A DNA stretch of 64,000 nt. It comes from CAVVJA01 sp963809815 (lineage in GTDB: Bacteria; Actinomycetota; Actinomycetes; Mycobacteriales; Jatrophihabitantaceae). The stretch is from contig CAWELM010000017.1 of assembly GCA_963809815.1 (NCBI GenBank), forward strand, positions 186,001 to 250,000, given 5' to 3'. The position numbers and the translations under genes were made by a program. Shown in pieces: positions 35,248 through 44,574 of the stretch (position 1 is the stretch's first letter; each line of letters starts with the position of its first letter). The notes beneath the pieces are model-generated. The model had not been told where the DNA came from, did not search any database, and saw only the letters and a list, made by a program, of their open reading frames with translations.

Positions 35248-35532
35248 ATGGGTGGAGCAGCGCTAGCGCACTTCCCGGTCCGACACGACTGGACCTGGCA
35301 ATCCATGGCCGCCTGTCGTGGCATGGACACGGCGATCTTCTATCACCCCGAGAACGAGCGCGGACCGACCCGGCATCGCCGCGATTGGGAAGCCAAGCGG
35401 ATCTGCCAGGGCTGTCGGGTGGTTGGACCGTGCCTTCAGTGGGCGCTCGAGACTCGCGAGCCGTACGGCGTCTGGGGCGGAATGTCGGTCGAGGAGCGGC
35501 AGGCCATGCAGTCCGGGCAGCGCCTGGCCTGA
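35248..35532 (+). CDS. WhiB-family transcriptional regulator
   Basis: A 94-residue iron-sulfur transcription factor. The four cluster cysteines are Cys23 (AACRGMD), then CxxC in ICQGCRVVGPC with a third Cys, followed by the family's G[VI]WGG turn (YGVWGGMSVEER). It resembles the WhiD/WhiB3 subgroup in length and in the FYHPENERG stretch, but that assignment is tentative. GGAGGAGG lies ten bases before the ATG. WhiB proteins bind the sigma factor and respond to redox or nitric oxide. The 207 bases before it hold no gene. Confidence 0.93.
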   Translation: MGGAALAHFPVRHDWTWQSMAACRGMDTAIFYHPENERGPTRHRRDWEAKRICQGCRVVGPCLQWALETREPYGVWGGMSVEERQAMQSGQRLA

Positions 35533-35534
35533 CG

Positions 35535-35572
35535 GCGGCCCGTTCGATGCCGGGGGGCGTCGAACGGGCCGC
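35535..35572. terminator. Bidirectional terminator hairpin between whiB and groEL
   Basis: GCGGCCCGTTCGA (35535-35547) pairs perfectly with TCGAACGGGCCGC (35560-35572), 13 base pairs with a 12-base loop. It lies between two convergent genes and no U-run follows on either side. Confidence 0.75.
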
Positions 35573-35585
35573 GGTGTTGAAGGAG

Positions 35586-37226
<1,641 letters not shown>

Positions 37227-37285
37227 TGAATTCCTTTCTAGAGGTTCGTATGGGCGGACACCAGTGTTCCGCTAGGTAACCGAGA

Positions 37286-37324
37286 ACGCCCCGGACCGCA
37301 CGTCGATACGCGCGTCCGGGGCGT
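37286..37324 (-). terminator. Intercistronic hairpin between groES and groEL
   Basis: ACGCCCCGGAC (37324-37314 on the minus strand) pairs perfectly with GTCCGGGGCGT (37296-37286), 11 pairs, 17-base loop, followed by TTCTC. It could terminate part of the transcripts or stabilise a processed groES message. Confidence 0.55.
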
Positions 37325-37344
37325 GCCGGGGTAATTCGGCGCGG

Positions 37345-37650
37345 TTACTTCTCGATGATCGCGAGCACGTCGCGGGCCGACAGAACCAGGTACTCCTCAC
37401 CGGCGTACTTGACCTCGGTGCCGCCGTACTTGCTGTAGAGGACGACGTCGCCGACCTGCACGTCCAACGGGATGCGCTTGCCGTTGTCATCGAAGCGGCC
37501 AGGCCCGACGGCGACGACGGTGCCCTCCTGCGGCTTCTCCTTGGCGGTGTCCGGAATAACGATGCCCGAGGCAGTCGTGGTCTCGGCCTCGTTGGCCTGG
37601 ACCACGAGACGGTCCTCGAGCGGTTTGATGCTGACCTTTGTGGCGGTCAT
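37345..37650 (-). CDS. groES: Co-chaperonin GroES
   Basis: A 101-residue heptameric cap of the GroEL chamber. MTATKVSIKPLEDRLVV is followed by the mobile loop region TTTASGIVIPDTAKEKPQEG and the roof and C-terminal strands (VGDVVLYSKYGGTEVKY, EEYLVLSARDVLAIIEK). I used the ATG at 37650; upstream residues in the same frame do not belong to GroES. It is the first gene of the groES-groEL operon and lies downstream of a CIRCE element. Confidence 0.97.
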   Translation of the reverse strand: MTATKVSIKPLEDRLVVQANEAETTTASGIVIPDTAKEKPQEGTVVAVGPGRFDDNGKRIPLDVQVGDVVLYSKYGGTEVKYAGEEYLVLSARDVLAIIEK

Positions 37651-37732
37651 GAGTCGATCTCCCCTTCTCGGGTCTATCCAGTCAGGTGGATGCGGGTCCC
37701 CGGCTGCCGTCGCGGGGGTCAACCAGGCCCGA

Positions 37733-37767
37733 CTGGCACTCTAACCCTCCGAGTGCCAGCTATTCAA
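37733..37767 (-). promoter_or_regulatory. groES promoter with CIRCE operator
   Basis: CTGGCACTC (37733-37741), nine bases, GAGTGCCAG (37751-37759) matches the CIRCE consensus TTGGCACTC-N9-GAGTGCTAA, the binding site of the heat-shock repressor HrcA. On the minus strand TTGAAT (37767-37762) and TAGAGT (37743-37738), 18 bases apart, make a good -35/-10 pair whose -10 lies inside the operator. HrcA itself is not in the window. Confidence 0.9.
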
Positions 37768-38000
37768 CGTGGGGGGTCCCGCGGCACTGGCTCGAAGGTC
37801 CAGGAATGCGGGGCGCGCGCGGCGAGGCCGTCGGGGAGGTCCGGAATGCCCCGACCGGTGGGGTCGATGACCACGACCCGCGGCTCCCCCGCGCTGCTTC
37901 GATATACCTGGGCGGCCGGATCGGCGTGGCCGAGAACGTGGTCCAACAGCTCCTCGAGTCGCCCGGCCGCCGCCCGAGCTTCCCACATCAGCACAGTCAC
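37764..38000 (-). CDS. Small conserved actinobacterial protein of unknown function
   Basis: A 78-residue soluble protein from GTG 38000 (MTVLMWEARAAAGRLEEL) to TGA 37764. It has a compact two-part look: a helix (ARAAAGRLEELLDHVLGHA), then AQVYRSSAGEPRVVVIDPTGRG and a Pro-rich end (WTFEPVPRDPPR). I recognise similar short proteins near groES/tsaD in Actinobacteria but know of no function. Its stop codon lies within the -35 region of the groES promoter. The tandem hairpin repeats lie just upstream. Confidence 0.7.
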   Translation of the reverse strand: MTVLMWEARAAAGRLEELLDHVLGHADPAAQVYRSSAGEPRVVVIDPTGRGIPDLPDGLAARAPHSWTFEPVPRDPPR

Positions 38001-38046
38001 GACCGGGCCCGCCCGCGGGCACCGACCACTGCGGTCCTGTCGCGTC

Positions 38047-38136
38047 CTTCCACCCCACGAAATCGCTGCGCGATTTCGCGGGGGCCCCGGTCTTCCACCC
38101 CACGAAATCGCTGCGCGATTTCGCGGGGGCCCCGGT
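38047..38136. repeat. Dispersed hairpin repeat, two perfect 45-bp tandem copies
   Basis: Units 38047-38091 and 38092-38136 are identical. Each contains CCCCACGAAATCGC, loop TGC and GCGATTTCGCGGGG, a 14-pair stem with one mismatch. The same sequence, with one extra base, lies in the inverted-repeat element at 5540-5581 in the opposite orientation. They sit 18 bases from the tsaD stop and may act as a terminator. Unit length divisible by three and only two copies argue against CRISPR. Confidence 0.85.
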
Positions 38137-38153
38137 CCGTGATCGGTGCCCGC

Positions 38154-39245
38154 TCATGTCCGGGATGCTGCCACCGCATTCGAGACGAGGACATCGGTGA
38201 TAGGCAACGCCGGGTCCGCGGCCACACTCAGCTCGGACGGGGCCGCGTTGGCTTGGGCGAGTTGAGCTCCCAATGCCGCCACCATCGCCCCGTTGTCGGT
38301 GCAGAGCCGGGGCGGCGGTACCCGCAGTCGCAGGCCGACCGCGTCGCACCGTTCTTGGGCCAGGGCGCGCAGCCGCGAGTTGGCGGCGACTCCGCCGCCG
38401 ATGACGAGGTAATCGACGCCGCTCTCCCGGGCAGCCCGCACCGCCTTGACAGTGAGCACGTCGACCACGGCCTCCTGGAACGACGCCGCCACGTCCGCGA
38501 CCGGCACCGTCTCGCCGGCCTTCATGCGCGCTTCCACCCACCGGGCGACTGCCGTCTTCAACCCCGAGAAGGAAAACGCGAATGGTTCATCGCGCGGTCC
38601 GGTCATGCCCCGCGGGAAGGCGATCGCGGCGGAATTGCCGGACGACGCCAGCCGGTCGATCGGCGGTCCACCCGGGAACGGCAAGCCCAACAGCCGAGCC
38701 ACCTTGTCGTACGCCTCGCCCGCCGCGTCGTCGACCGTGGCGCCGAGCTCGACCACGTCCTCGCCTCCGATGCGCGGGACCAGCAGCAGAGACGAGTGGC
38801 CGCCCGATACGAGCAATGCGACGCAGGGTTCGTCGAGTGGGCCGTTACCGAGAAGGTCCACCGCGACATGCGCCGACAGGTGATTGACGGCATAAAGCGG
38901 CTTGTCGAGGGCGAGGGCATACGCCTTGGCCGCGGCAACCCCGACCAGCAGCGCGCCCGATAGCCCCGGGCCGGCCGTGACCGCCACGGCGTCGATGTCA
39001 CCCGGCGTCACGCCCGCGGTCGCGAATGCCCGGTGGGCGGTCGGGACCAGCGCTTGCAGGTGCGCGCGGCTGGCGACCTCGGGCACCACCCCGCCGAACC
39101 GAGCGTGCTCGTCAACGCTGCTGGCTACCGCATCGGCTAGGAGAGTTCGGCCCCGAACGAGCCCTACGCCCGTCTCGTCGCACGATGTCTCGATGCCGAG
39201 GACCAACGCCTCGGCGGGCGATCCCAGCACAGTTGCGCTGGTCAC
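38154..39245 (-). CDS. tsaD: tRNA N6-adenosine threonylcarbamoyltransferase
   Basis: Transfers threonylcarbamoyl to A37 of ANN-reading tRNAs, with TsaB and TsaE. The 363-residue protein has GIETSCDETGVGL near the start, the metal-binding HxxxH (NHLSAHVAV), LLVSGGHSSLLLV, and the ATP-site stretch IGGGVAANSRLRAL, ending with TDNGAMVAALG. The GTG at 39245 overlaps the rimI stop (GTGA). The long frame upstream is shadow. Confidence 0.97.
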   Translation of the reverse strand: MTSATVLGSPAEALVLGIETSCDETGVGLVRGRTLLADAVASSVDEHARFGGVVPEVASRAHLQALVPTAHRAFATAGVTPGDIDAVAVTAGPGLSGALLVGVAAAKAYALALDKPLYAVNHLSAHVAVDLLGNGPLDEPCVALLVSGGHSSLLLVPRIGGEDVVELGATVDDAAGEAYDKVARLLGLPFPGGPPIDRLASSGNSAAIAFPRGMTGPRDEPFAFSFSGLKTAVARWVEARMKAGETVPVADVAASFQEAVVDVLTVKAVRAARESGVDYLVIGGGVAANSRLRALAQERCDAVGLRLRVPPPRLCTDNGAMVAALGAQLAQANAAPSELSVAADPALPITDVLVSNAVAASRT

Positions 39246-39709
39246 CGCGGCAGCTCCTTGCGCATGACCACCGCGTCCACGCGACCGGCATCGTAATAGC
39301 CGCGCCGCCGTCCCACCTGGGCGAACCCTTCCGCCTCGTACAGCCGGCGCGCGGCCACGTTGTCCACCCGCACTTCGAGGAAGGCTTCGCGGGCGCCCCG
39401 GCCCGTTGCTTCCCCAAGCAGGGTCCGGAGCATCCGGCGGGCGATACCTCGCCGGCGAGCGGCCGGGATCACGCCGACGGTGAGCACCTCGGCACTGTCT
39501 CCGATCACCCGGACACCGGCCCACGCGAGCAACTCGCCGGCGTCGTCGACCGCAGCGAGGTAACGCCGAGATCGGGTGTCGGCGATCTCGTCGCGGTACG
39601 CGTCCGCGCTCCACGCCTCGCTCCCGAACATCTCGTCCTCGTAGCGCATCAGCGCGTCGACGTGGCCGGCCGTCATCGGCACCACCGACACGGTCCCAGG
39701 CTGAGTCAT
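39242..39709 (-). CDS. rimI: Ribosomal-protein-S18-alanine N-acetyltransferase family GNAT
   Basis: A 155-residue GNAT acetyltransferase. The acetyl-CoA loop is VGVIPAARRRGIARRML and the C-terminal motif is EVRVDNVAARRLYEAEGFAQVGRRRGYY, both typical of RimI. In many bacteria rimI sits inside the tsaB-tsaD cluster, as here. It overlaps tsaB by four bases upstream (ATGA) and tsaD by four downstream (GTGA). Its target may be a ribosomal protein or other N-termini. Confidence 0.92.
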   Translation of the reverse strand: MTQPGTVSVVPMTAGHVDALMRYEDEMFGSEAWSADAYRDEIADTRSRRYLAAVDDAGELLAWAGVRVIGDSAEVLTVGVIPAARRRGIARRMLRTLLGEATGRGAREAFLEVRVDNVAARRLYEAEGFAQVGRRRGYYDAGRVDAVVMRKELPR

Positions 39710-40362
39710 TGCAACACCGCCTTACGCGCGGCAGGTTCGACGGCGTCCGGACGGCGCAGGTAGAGCGGCGTGAGCACCTCGGAGTCGGCGCCCTGCCGGA
39801 CTCGCTCCGCGGCGAGCGTGACCAGACCGAGCGCCGCCGGGTAGTCCCGATCGAGCAGCGGCAGGCCCAGCACATCGGCGTATCGGCGAGCTCCGGCCCC
39901 CGCCATCACCGCGAGCCCGCTGGTGTCGACCGCCTCGGGACGGGCGACATCCGGTCCGGCCTGGCGACAGTTGTTCGCATAGCGAGCCCAGTAGACCTCC
40001 TGGCGGCGCGCATCGCCCGCGACGAGCAGCGGGTCCGGAGTGAGGTGCACGGCGATCGCGTCCAGGGAGGGCACGCCGTACGCCGGGATGCCCAGCGTGT
40101 CGCCGAGGACCGCGGCCGTCGCGAGTCCGACGCGCAAGCCGGTGAACGGGCCGGGCCCGGTCCCGGCCACGACCGCCGCCAAGTCCCGGACGGTCAGCCC
40201 GGCTTCGCGGAGGCCAGCCTCGATCGACGGCGTCAGAACCTCGGCGTGGGCCCGGGCGTCGATCGTCACGCGTTGGGCGAGTACCTCGATGGCGTCCTCG
40301 GACAGCTCCGCCACGGCCGCCGTGACGGCAGCACTGGAGGTATCGATGGCGAGGACATGCAC
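39706..40362 (-). CDS. tsaB: tRNA threonylcarbamoyladenosine biosynthesis protein TsaB
   Basis: A 218-residue partner and paralogue of TsaD in t6A synthesis. MHVLAIDTSSAAVTAAVAEL and the AVVAGTGPGPFTGLRVGLAT motif near residues 64-83 are diagnostic. GTG at 40362 is preceded by GAGGGG. The gap to tsaE is about 60 bases and is filled by a MITE-like element, whereas all the other junctions in this operon overlap. Confidence 0.95.
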   Translation of the reverse strand: MHVLAIDTSSAAVTAAVAELSEDAIEVLAQRVTIDARAHAEVLTPSIEAGLREAGLTVRDLAAVVAGTGPGPFTGLRVGLATAAVLGDTLGIPAYGVPSLDAIAVHLTPDPLLVAGDARRQEVYWARYANNCRQAGPDVARPEAVDTSGLAVMAGAGARRYADVLGLPLLDRDYPAALGLVTLAAERVRQGADSEVLTPLYLRRPDAVEPAARKAVLQ

Positions 40363-40374
40363 AGCCCCTCAGCT

Positions 40375-40438
40375 TAGGGCGTGTCCCGCAATCCAACGCT
40401 CTGCTGCGCGACGAGCAGGGACTACGGGATACGCCCTA
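40375..40438. mobile_element. 60-bp MITE-like insertion with TA target duplication in the tsaE/tsaB junction
   Basis: The element runs from 40377 to 40436 and is flanked by TA (40375-40376 and 40437-40438). Ends: GGGCGTGTCCCG on the left, and CGGGATACGCCC on the right, reverse complements with one mismatch; inner bases continue to pair, and CTGCT/AGCAG forms a central hairpin. TA duplication is typical of IS630/Tc1-type transposition. The right end lies inside the tsaE 3' end and provides its stop codon. No transposase is present. Confidence 0.7.
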
Positions 40439-40898
40439 GTCTCCTCAATCGAGCGGCCCAGTCGGCGCCGTGCGGGACGAGCACAGCCAAGCGCTGCTCG
40501 CCGTCGGCGGTCATCGTCAGCTGCACCTCGACCCGGCTGTCGGTGAGCTGCTCCACCAACCCGGCGCCCCATTCGACGGCGAGCACGCTGTCCGCCAGGT
40601 CTACATCCAGATCGAGGTCGTCGACCTCGGCCAGGGACCCCAGCCGGTAGGCATCGACGTGCACGAGCGGCACCCGGCCGTCGCGATGGACTCGGGCTAT
40701 GACGAACGTCGGCGACACCACCGGGCCACGTACGCCCAAGCCGGCGCCGACTCCTTGGACGAATACAGTCTTGCCCGCACCAAGGGGTCCGGTGAGCACG
40801 ACCAAATCGCCCTGGCGGAGCAAGGCTCCGAGCTCGCGGCCGAGGCGACGGGTGTCGTCGGACGTCGGGAGCTGCCGGGCGAGCGAGCCGCTTGTCAC
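40422..40898 (-). CDS. tsaE: tRNA threonylcarbamoyladenosine biosynthesis ATPase TsaE, with element-derived C-terminus
   Basis: A 158-residue P-loop ATPase for t6A synthesis. The Walker A motif is LTGPLGAGKTVFVQGVG (residues about 38-54), with VSPTFVIARVH and VHVDAYRL after it. The last codons (GRIP and stop TAG) come from the MITE-like element. Deleting that element with one TA would give a native end of RLRRLS and TGA. The ATG at 40898 overlaps the hydrolase stop. The extra residues lie outside the catalytic core, so the enzyme should work. Confidence 0.93.
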   Translation of the reverse strand: MTSGSLARQLPTSDDTRRLGRELGALLRQGDLVVLTGPLGAGKTVFVQGVGAGLGVRGPVVSPTFVIARVHRDGRVPLVHVDAYRLGSLAEVDDLDLDVDLADSVLAVEWGAGLVEQLTDSRVEVQLTMTADGEQRLAVLVPHGADWAARLRRLGRIP

Positions 40899-41977
40899 GA
40901 GCGGTGCGGCCCCCGGGGTACACCGATGTCGGTCAGTGCATCTTCAATGAGCTTGAGCACCGCACTGCTGGTCGGCTCCGGGCGTTCCAGCAGGACGACG
41001 TGGCCAGCATCGTCGACGAGCACCAGCTCGGCGTCCGGCAGCCGTTCCGCCATCTCTCGGCTGTGCGACGGCGGAGTCAGCAGATCGTTGTCTCCGCAGA
41101 GGATCAGCACTTCGTCGTTGGCGAGGTTGTCCAACGCGGCGAGTTTGTCGTGCGCCATCAACGCCGGGTAGTAATCCGCGATCACCTCGATGCGGGTATC
41201 AGCGATCATCGAGGTGACGAAGTTGACCGTGGCCGGATCGACGTCCTCGGTCGCGAAACTGAGCCTGCGGGTGATCGCCCACACGACGTCGGCCCCGAGT
41301 GCTCGACCTCGTTCGACCAGGGCGGGGTGGTTGCGCGCGGTGCGCAACGCGAGTGGCACGAGCGGGCCTTTTGCGCGCGCGAGCAGTGTCGGCAGCCCGA
41401 GCGTCACGGCGGCAAGCTTGCCGGTCGACGTCGACATCAGCGCGACGCTACGAACGCGACGGGTGAACAGCTCCGGCTGCTGATCGGCCAGCGCCAGGAT
41501 CGTCATGCCACCCATCGAGTGGCCGATTAACACGATCGGTCCGTAGGGCGCGACCGTGGCCAGCACCCCGGCGAGATCGCGGCCGAGTTGATCGATCGAT
41601 GCCTCCTCGGAGGAGCCGCGGTCTGATCGGCCGTGGGCGCGCTGGTCGAAGAAGACCATCCGGACGCGGTCGCCGAGCGCGTCGGTGATCGCTCGTCGCT
41701 GGAAGAAGAAGCTGCGCAGATTGAGCGCGAAGCCGTGGACGAACACCACCGTCACCGGGGCTGCGAGCGGACCGACCTCCTCGTAGTAGAGCCCGGCGCC
41801 GTCTTCCGCCGCGATCACCCCGTTGCGGTCGACCGGCTGATCCGCGAACTTCTCGGTACCGCCACTCGCCGTAGCTCGTCGACGGGCGGCTGCGGCCCGA
41901 TCGACGGCGACCGCAACGGCGGCACTCGTCGCCACGAGCCCGAGTGCGCCACCAATGAGGCCGGTCCGTACGTTCAC
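40895..41977 (-). CDS. Alpha/beta-hydrolase with N-terminal membrane anchor
   Basis: A 360-residue alpha/beta-hydrolase. A signal-anchor-like N-terminus (LIGGALGLVATSAAVAVAV) precedes the hydrolase fold: VTVVFVHGFALNLRSF as oxyanion loop, the nucleophile elbow GHSMGG (Ser about residue 153), the acid in LILCGDNDLLTPP, and the catalytic His in DDAGHVVLLE. Lysophospholipase/esterase-like; substrate unknown. It stands between alr and tsaE with 4-base overlaps on both sides (GTGA and ATGA), a conserved actinobacterial arrangement. Confidence 0.88.
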   Translation of the reverse strand: MNVRTGLIGGALGLVATSAAVAVAVDRAAAARRRATASGGTEKFADQPVDRNGVIAAEDGAGLYYEEVGPLAAPVTVVFVHGFALNLRSFFFQRRAITDALGDRVRMVFFDQRAHGRSDRGSSEEASIDQLGRDLAGVLATVAPYGPIVLIGHSMGGMTILALADQQPELFTRRVRSVALMSTSTGKLAAVTLGLPTLLARAKGPLVPLALRTARNHPALVERGRALGADVVWAITRRLSFATEDVDPATVNFVTSMIADTRIEVIADYYPALMAHDKLAALDNLANDEVLILCGDNDLLTPPSHSREMAERLPDAELVLVDDAGHVVLLERPEPTSSAVLKLIEDALTDIGVPRGPHRS

Positions 41978-43098
41978 CCGGCGGTTCCCACATAGCGACG
42001 GGGCACGCGCGGCCCGACTCGAGTCACGATCTCGTAGTGGATCGTGTCTGCGGCGTCGGCCCAGTCCTGCGCCGTCGGTTCATCGTCGAGGCCGGCGCCG
42101 AACAGCACGACCGTGTCACCGGCCACTACCGCCTGGTCGCCGACGTCGATCACGAACTGGTCCATGCAGACTCTTCCGCTGATCCGAAACCGAGTGCCGT
42201 CGACCTGAACGGGCGCCCGATTCCCCGCATGCCGCGGGATGCCGTCCGCGTAGCCGAGCGGTACGAGCACGAGTGTGGTCGCGGCGTCCGTGTGGTAGAC
42301 GTGACCGTAGGAGACGCCTTCGCCGGGCTGAACCCGCTTGGCCAGCGCCGCCTCGGCCCGAAGCGACATGGCCGGAACCAGGTCGAAGTTTCCCTGCGTC
42401 GGCACCGGCGACAAGCCATAGACAGCGATGCCGGGCCGCACCAGATCGAAGTGCGTATCCGGGTTGGTGAGCGTTGCCGCCGAGTTCGCTAGATGGCGCA
42501 GCCGCGGCCGCAATCCGGCCCGCTCGGCGAGCGCGACGCCCTCGCGGAACCGTTCCAGCTGCCGGGCAACAGTTGGGTGCCCAGGATCATCGGCATATGC
42601 GAAGTGGCTCCACACGCCGACCGCGGCGATCTCACCGCCTGTCTCTGCCTTGGCCGTGGCGGCGACGAGATCGGGCCAATCGTCGATGTATGCGCCATTG
42701 CGGGACAGCCCCGTGTCGATCTTCAAGTGCACGTTTGCCCGCTGGCCGGCATCCCGCGCGGCGGCCAGCACCGTGTCCAGGGCCCACGTGCTGCTGACGC
42801 TCAGGTCGACGCCGGCGCGGATGGCCTCGGCGACAGCCACGGACTCGCTCGGGCTCCACAACCACGCCAGAATCGGGACCGGTATTCCGGCCGCTCGCAG
42901 CAGCAGCGCCTCGTCGATGATCGCCGTGCCGAGCCACGTCGCACCACCGGCAAGCGCGGCCCGGGCCACTGGCAGGAGACCGTGCCCGTAGCCGTCAGCC
43001 TTCACGACGGCCATGACCTCGGCGGGCGTGGCCCGTTTCAGGGTTGCCACGTTGCCCCGGATGGCGTCCAGGTTGATCAAGGCTTCGGCGCGCGACAC
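41974..43098 (-). CDS. alr: Alanine racemase
   Basis: PLP enzyme that makes D-alanine for peptidoglycan. The 374-residue protein has the PLP lysine in VVKADGYGHG, the domain RPGIAVYGLSP, the catalytic Tyr region GVSYGHVY, and C-terminal GRVCMDQFVIDVGD. GTG at 43098 (MSRAEALINLDAIRGN) follows GGAAG by ten bases and gives the usual length. The frame continues upstream into nnr without similarity. It is coupled to the downstream hydrolase. Confidence 0.96.
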   Translation of the reverse strand: MSRAEALINLDAIRGNVATLKRATPAEVMAVVKADGYGHGLLPVARAALAGGATWLGTAIIDEALLLRAAGIPVPILAWLWSPSESVAVAEAIRAGVDLSVSSTWALDTVLAAARDAGQRANVHLKIDTGLSRNGAYIDDWPDLVAATAKAETGGEIAAVGVWSHFAYADDPGHPTVARQLERFREGVALAERAGLRPRLRHLANSAATLTNPDTHFDLVRPGIAVYGLSPVPTQGNFDLVPAMSLRAEAALAKRVQPGEGVSYGHVYHTDAATTLVLVPLGYADGIPRHAGNRAPVQVDGTRFRISGRVCMDQFVIDVGDQAVVAGDTVVLFGAGLDDEPTAQDWADAADTIHYEIVTRVGPRVPRRYVGTAG

Positions 43099-43136
43099 GC
43101 TGTCCAGTCTTCCGGATGATCCTCCGTCGGCTGTAT

Positions 43137-44573
43137 TCAGCCCGTCGAACGTCGCTCGATCCGATGCAGGGCGGGGCGCAGCGCCAGAAGCACGTCGGAC
43201 GCGGTCGGAGGCCCGCTCGCGCTGGCCAGCTGCCCGGCAACGCCATGGACATAAGCGCCGACGGCGGCGGCCGCACCCGGCGCGAGACCGGCGGCGAGGA
43301 GGGACGCGATCAGTCCGGTCAGCACATCGCCGCTGCCGGCGGTCGCGAGCCATGGCGTTCCGGTCGGATTTACGAAGACCCGGCCATCGGGGTCGGCGAC
43401 CACGGTGGCGTTGCCCTTCAGGAGCACCGTCGCGCCGAGGTCGGCGGCCGCCCGTCGGGCGGATCCGATCCGGTCCGCGGTCACCTCGCCGGCCACCCGC
43501 GCGAACTCGCGATCATGCGGGGTGAGCACGGTAGCCGCGCTCCGCTCGCGCACCAAGCCGGGTGACCGCCCGACGAGCGTGATCGCATCAGCGTCGACGA
43601 CGGCCGGGACATCCGTGCCCAACGCGTCCGAGAGCAACGCCAACGCGTCGTCGCCGGTCCCCAGGCCGGAGCCGACCGCCCAGGACTGCACTTGAACCTC
43701 GTGCGGCCGGGCGTCGGGATGCGCCACCACGTCCGGGTAACGGGCGCGTACCTCATCCTGGGCCAGGCCGAGATAGCGCACCATTCCGCAACCGCCGTAC
43801 CGCGCCGACCCGGTGCACAACACTCCGGCACCGGGGTATTGGGCCGAGCCGGCGATGATGCCGGCCACGCCTCGCGTGTATTTGTCGTCGGACGCCGTCG
43901 GTTGCGGGAGCAGGCCGGCAACGTCACCCTCCTCGAGTACGTGGATCGTCGTTTCGGGCAGCGTTTTTGCGAGCCCGATGTCGACGAACAAGACCTCGCC
44001 CGCCTGTTGCGCACCGGCGCCGCTCACCAGGCCTGGTTTGAGCGCGCCAAACGTCACGGTGGCGTCGGCCCGGATTGCGTGTGCGCCGACCTGGCCCGTA
44101 TCCGCGTCGACTCCGGACGGCAGGTCGACGGCGACCGTCAGCCGATCGGCGGCGACCGCGGCCGCCTTCGCGGCCGCGCCACGCAGATCGCCCTTGCCAC
44201 CGATGCCGAGAATCCCGTCTATGACGACGTCGGCCCGCTTGATAGCGGTTTGCGCGTCCGCTTCCTGGACGCGGCCGCGGGCACGGCGCAGTGCGGCGAG
44301 TCCGCCCGGATGGGCGCGATCCGGCTGCAGCAAGATCGCGGTGACCTGGGCGCCGCGGCGGGCGAGCTTGGCGCCGGCATGGAGGGCGTCGCCGCCGTTG
44401 GAACCGCTGCCGACGAGCAGCACGACCGACGCGCCGTATACCGATCCGAGCAGGTCACCACAATGGAGGGCGACCGCGTGCGCGGCCCGCTGCATGAGCA
44501 CGCCTTCGGGCAGCGTGGCCATCAGAGCCGACTCGGCCGCCCGGACCTGCTCCACCGTCCACACGCCGTGCAC
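43137..44573 (-). CDS. nnr: Bifunctional NAD(P)H-hydrate epimerase / ADP-dependent hydratase
   Basis: Repairs damaged NAD(P)H hydrates. The 478-residue fusion has an N-terminal YjeF_N epimerase domain (residues 1 to about 210; LVGSGSNGGDALHAGAKLARRG) and a C-terminal ribokinase-like hydratase domain (LTPHDREFARVAGE, then TGTPWLATAGSGDVLTGLIASLLAAG). The GTG at 44573 is separated from the acpS stop by one base. The position between acpS and alr is common in Actinobacteria. Confidence 0.95.
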   Translation of the reverse strand: MHGVWTVEQVRAAESALMATLPEGVLMQRAAHAVALHCGDLLGSVYGASVVLLVGSGSNGGDALHAGAKLARRGAQVTAILLQPDRAHPGGLAALRRARGRVQEADAQTAIKRADVVIDGILGIGGKGDLRGAAAKAAAVAADRLTVAVDLPSGVDADTGQVGAHAIRADATVTFGALKPGLVSGAGAQQAGEVLFVDIGLAKTLPETTIHVLEEGDVAGLLPQPTASDDKYTRGVAGIIAGSAQYPGAGVLCTGSARYGGCGMVRYLGLAQDEVRARYPDVVAHPDARPHEVQVQSWAVGSGLGTGDDALALLSDALGTDVPAVVDADAITLVGRSPGLVRERSAATVLTPHDREFARVAGEVTADRIGSARRAAADLGATVLLKGNATVVADPDGRVFVNPTGTPWLATAGSGDVLTGLIASLLAAGLAPGAAAAVGAYVHGVAGQLASASGPPTASDVLLALRPALHRIERRSTG

Positions 44574-44574
44574 G

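Noticed and set aside
38047..38136. CRISPR array
   Set aside because: Only two adjacent identical units without spacers; they are tandem hairpins related to a dispersed repeat.
37741..38541. Gly/Arg-rich frame covering the small gene, repeats and the tsaD end
   Set aside because: Shadow frame; its repeated IAQRFRGV stretch comes from the tandem hairpin units.
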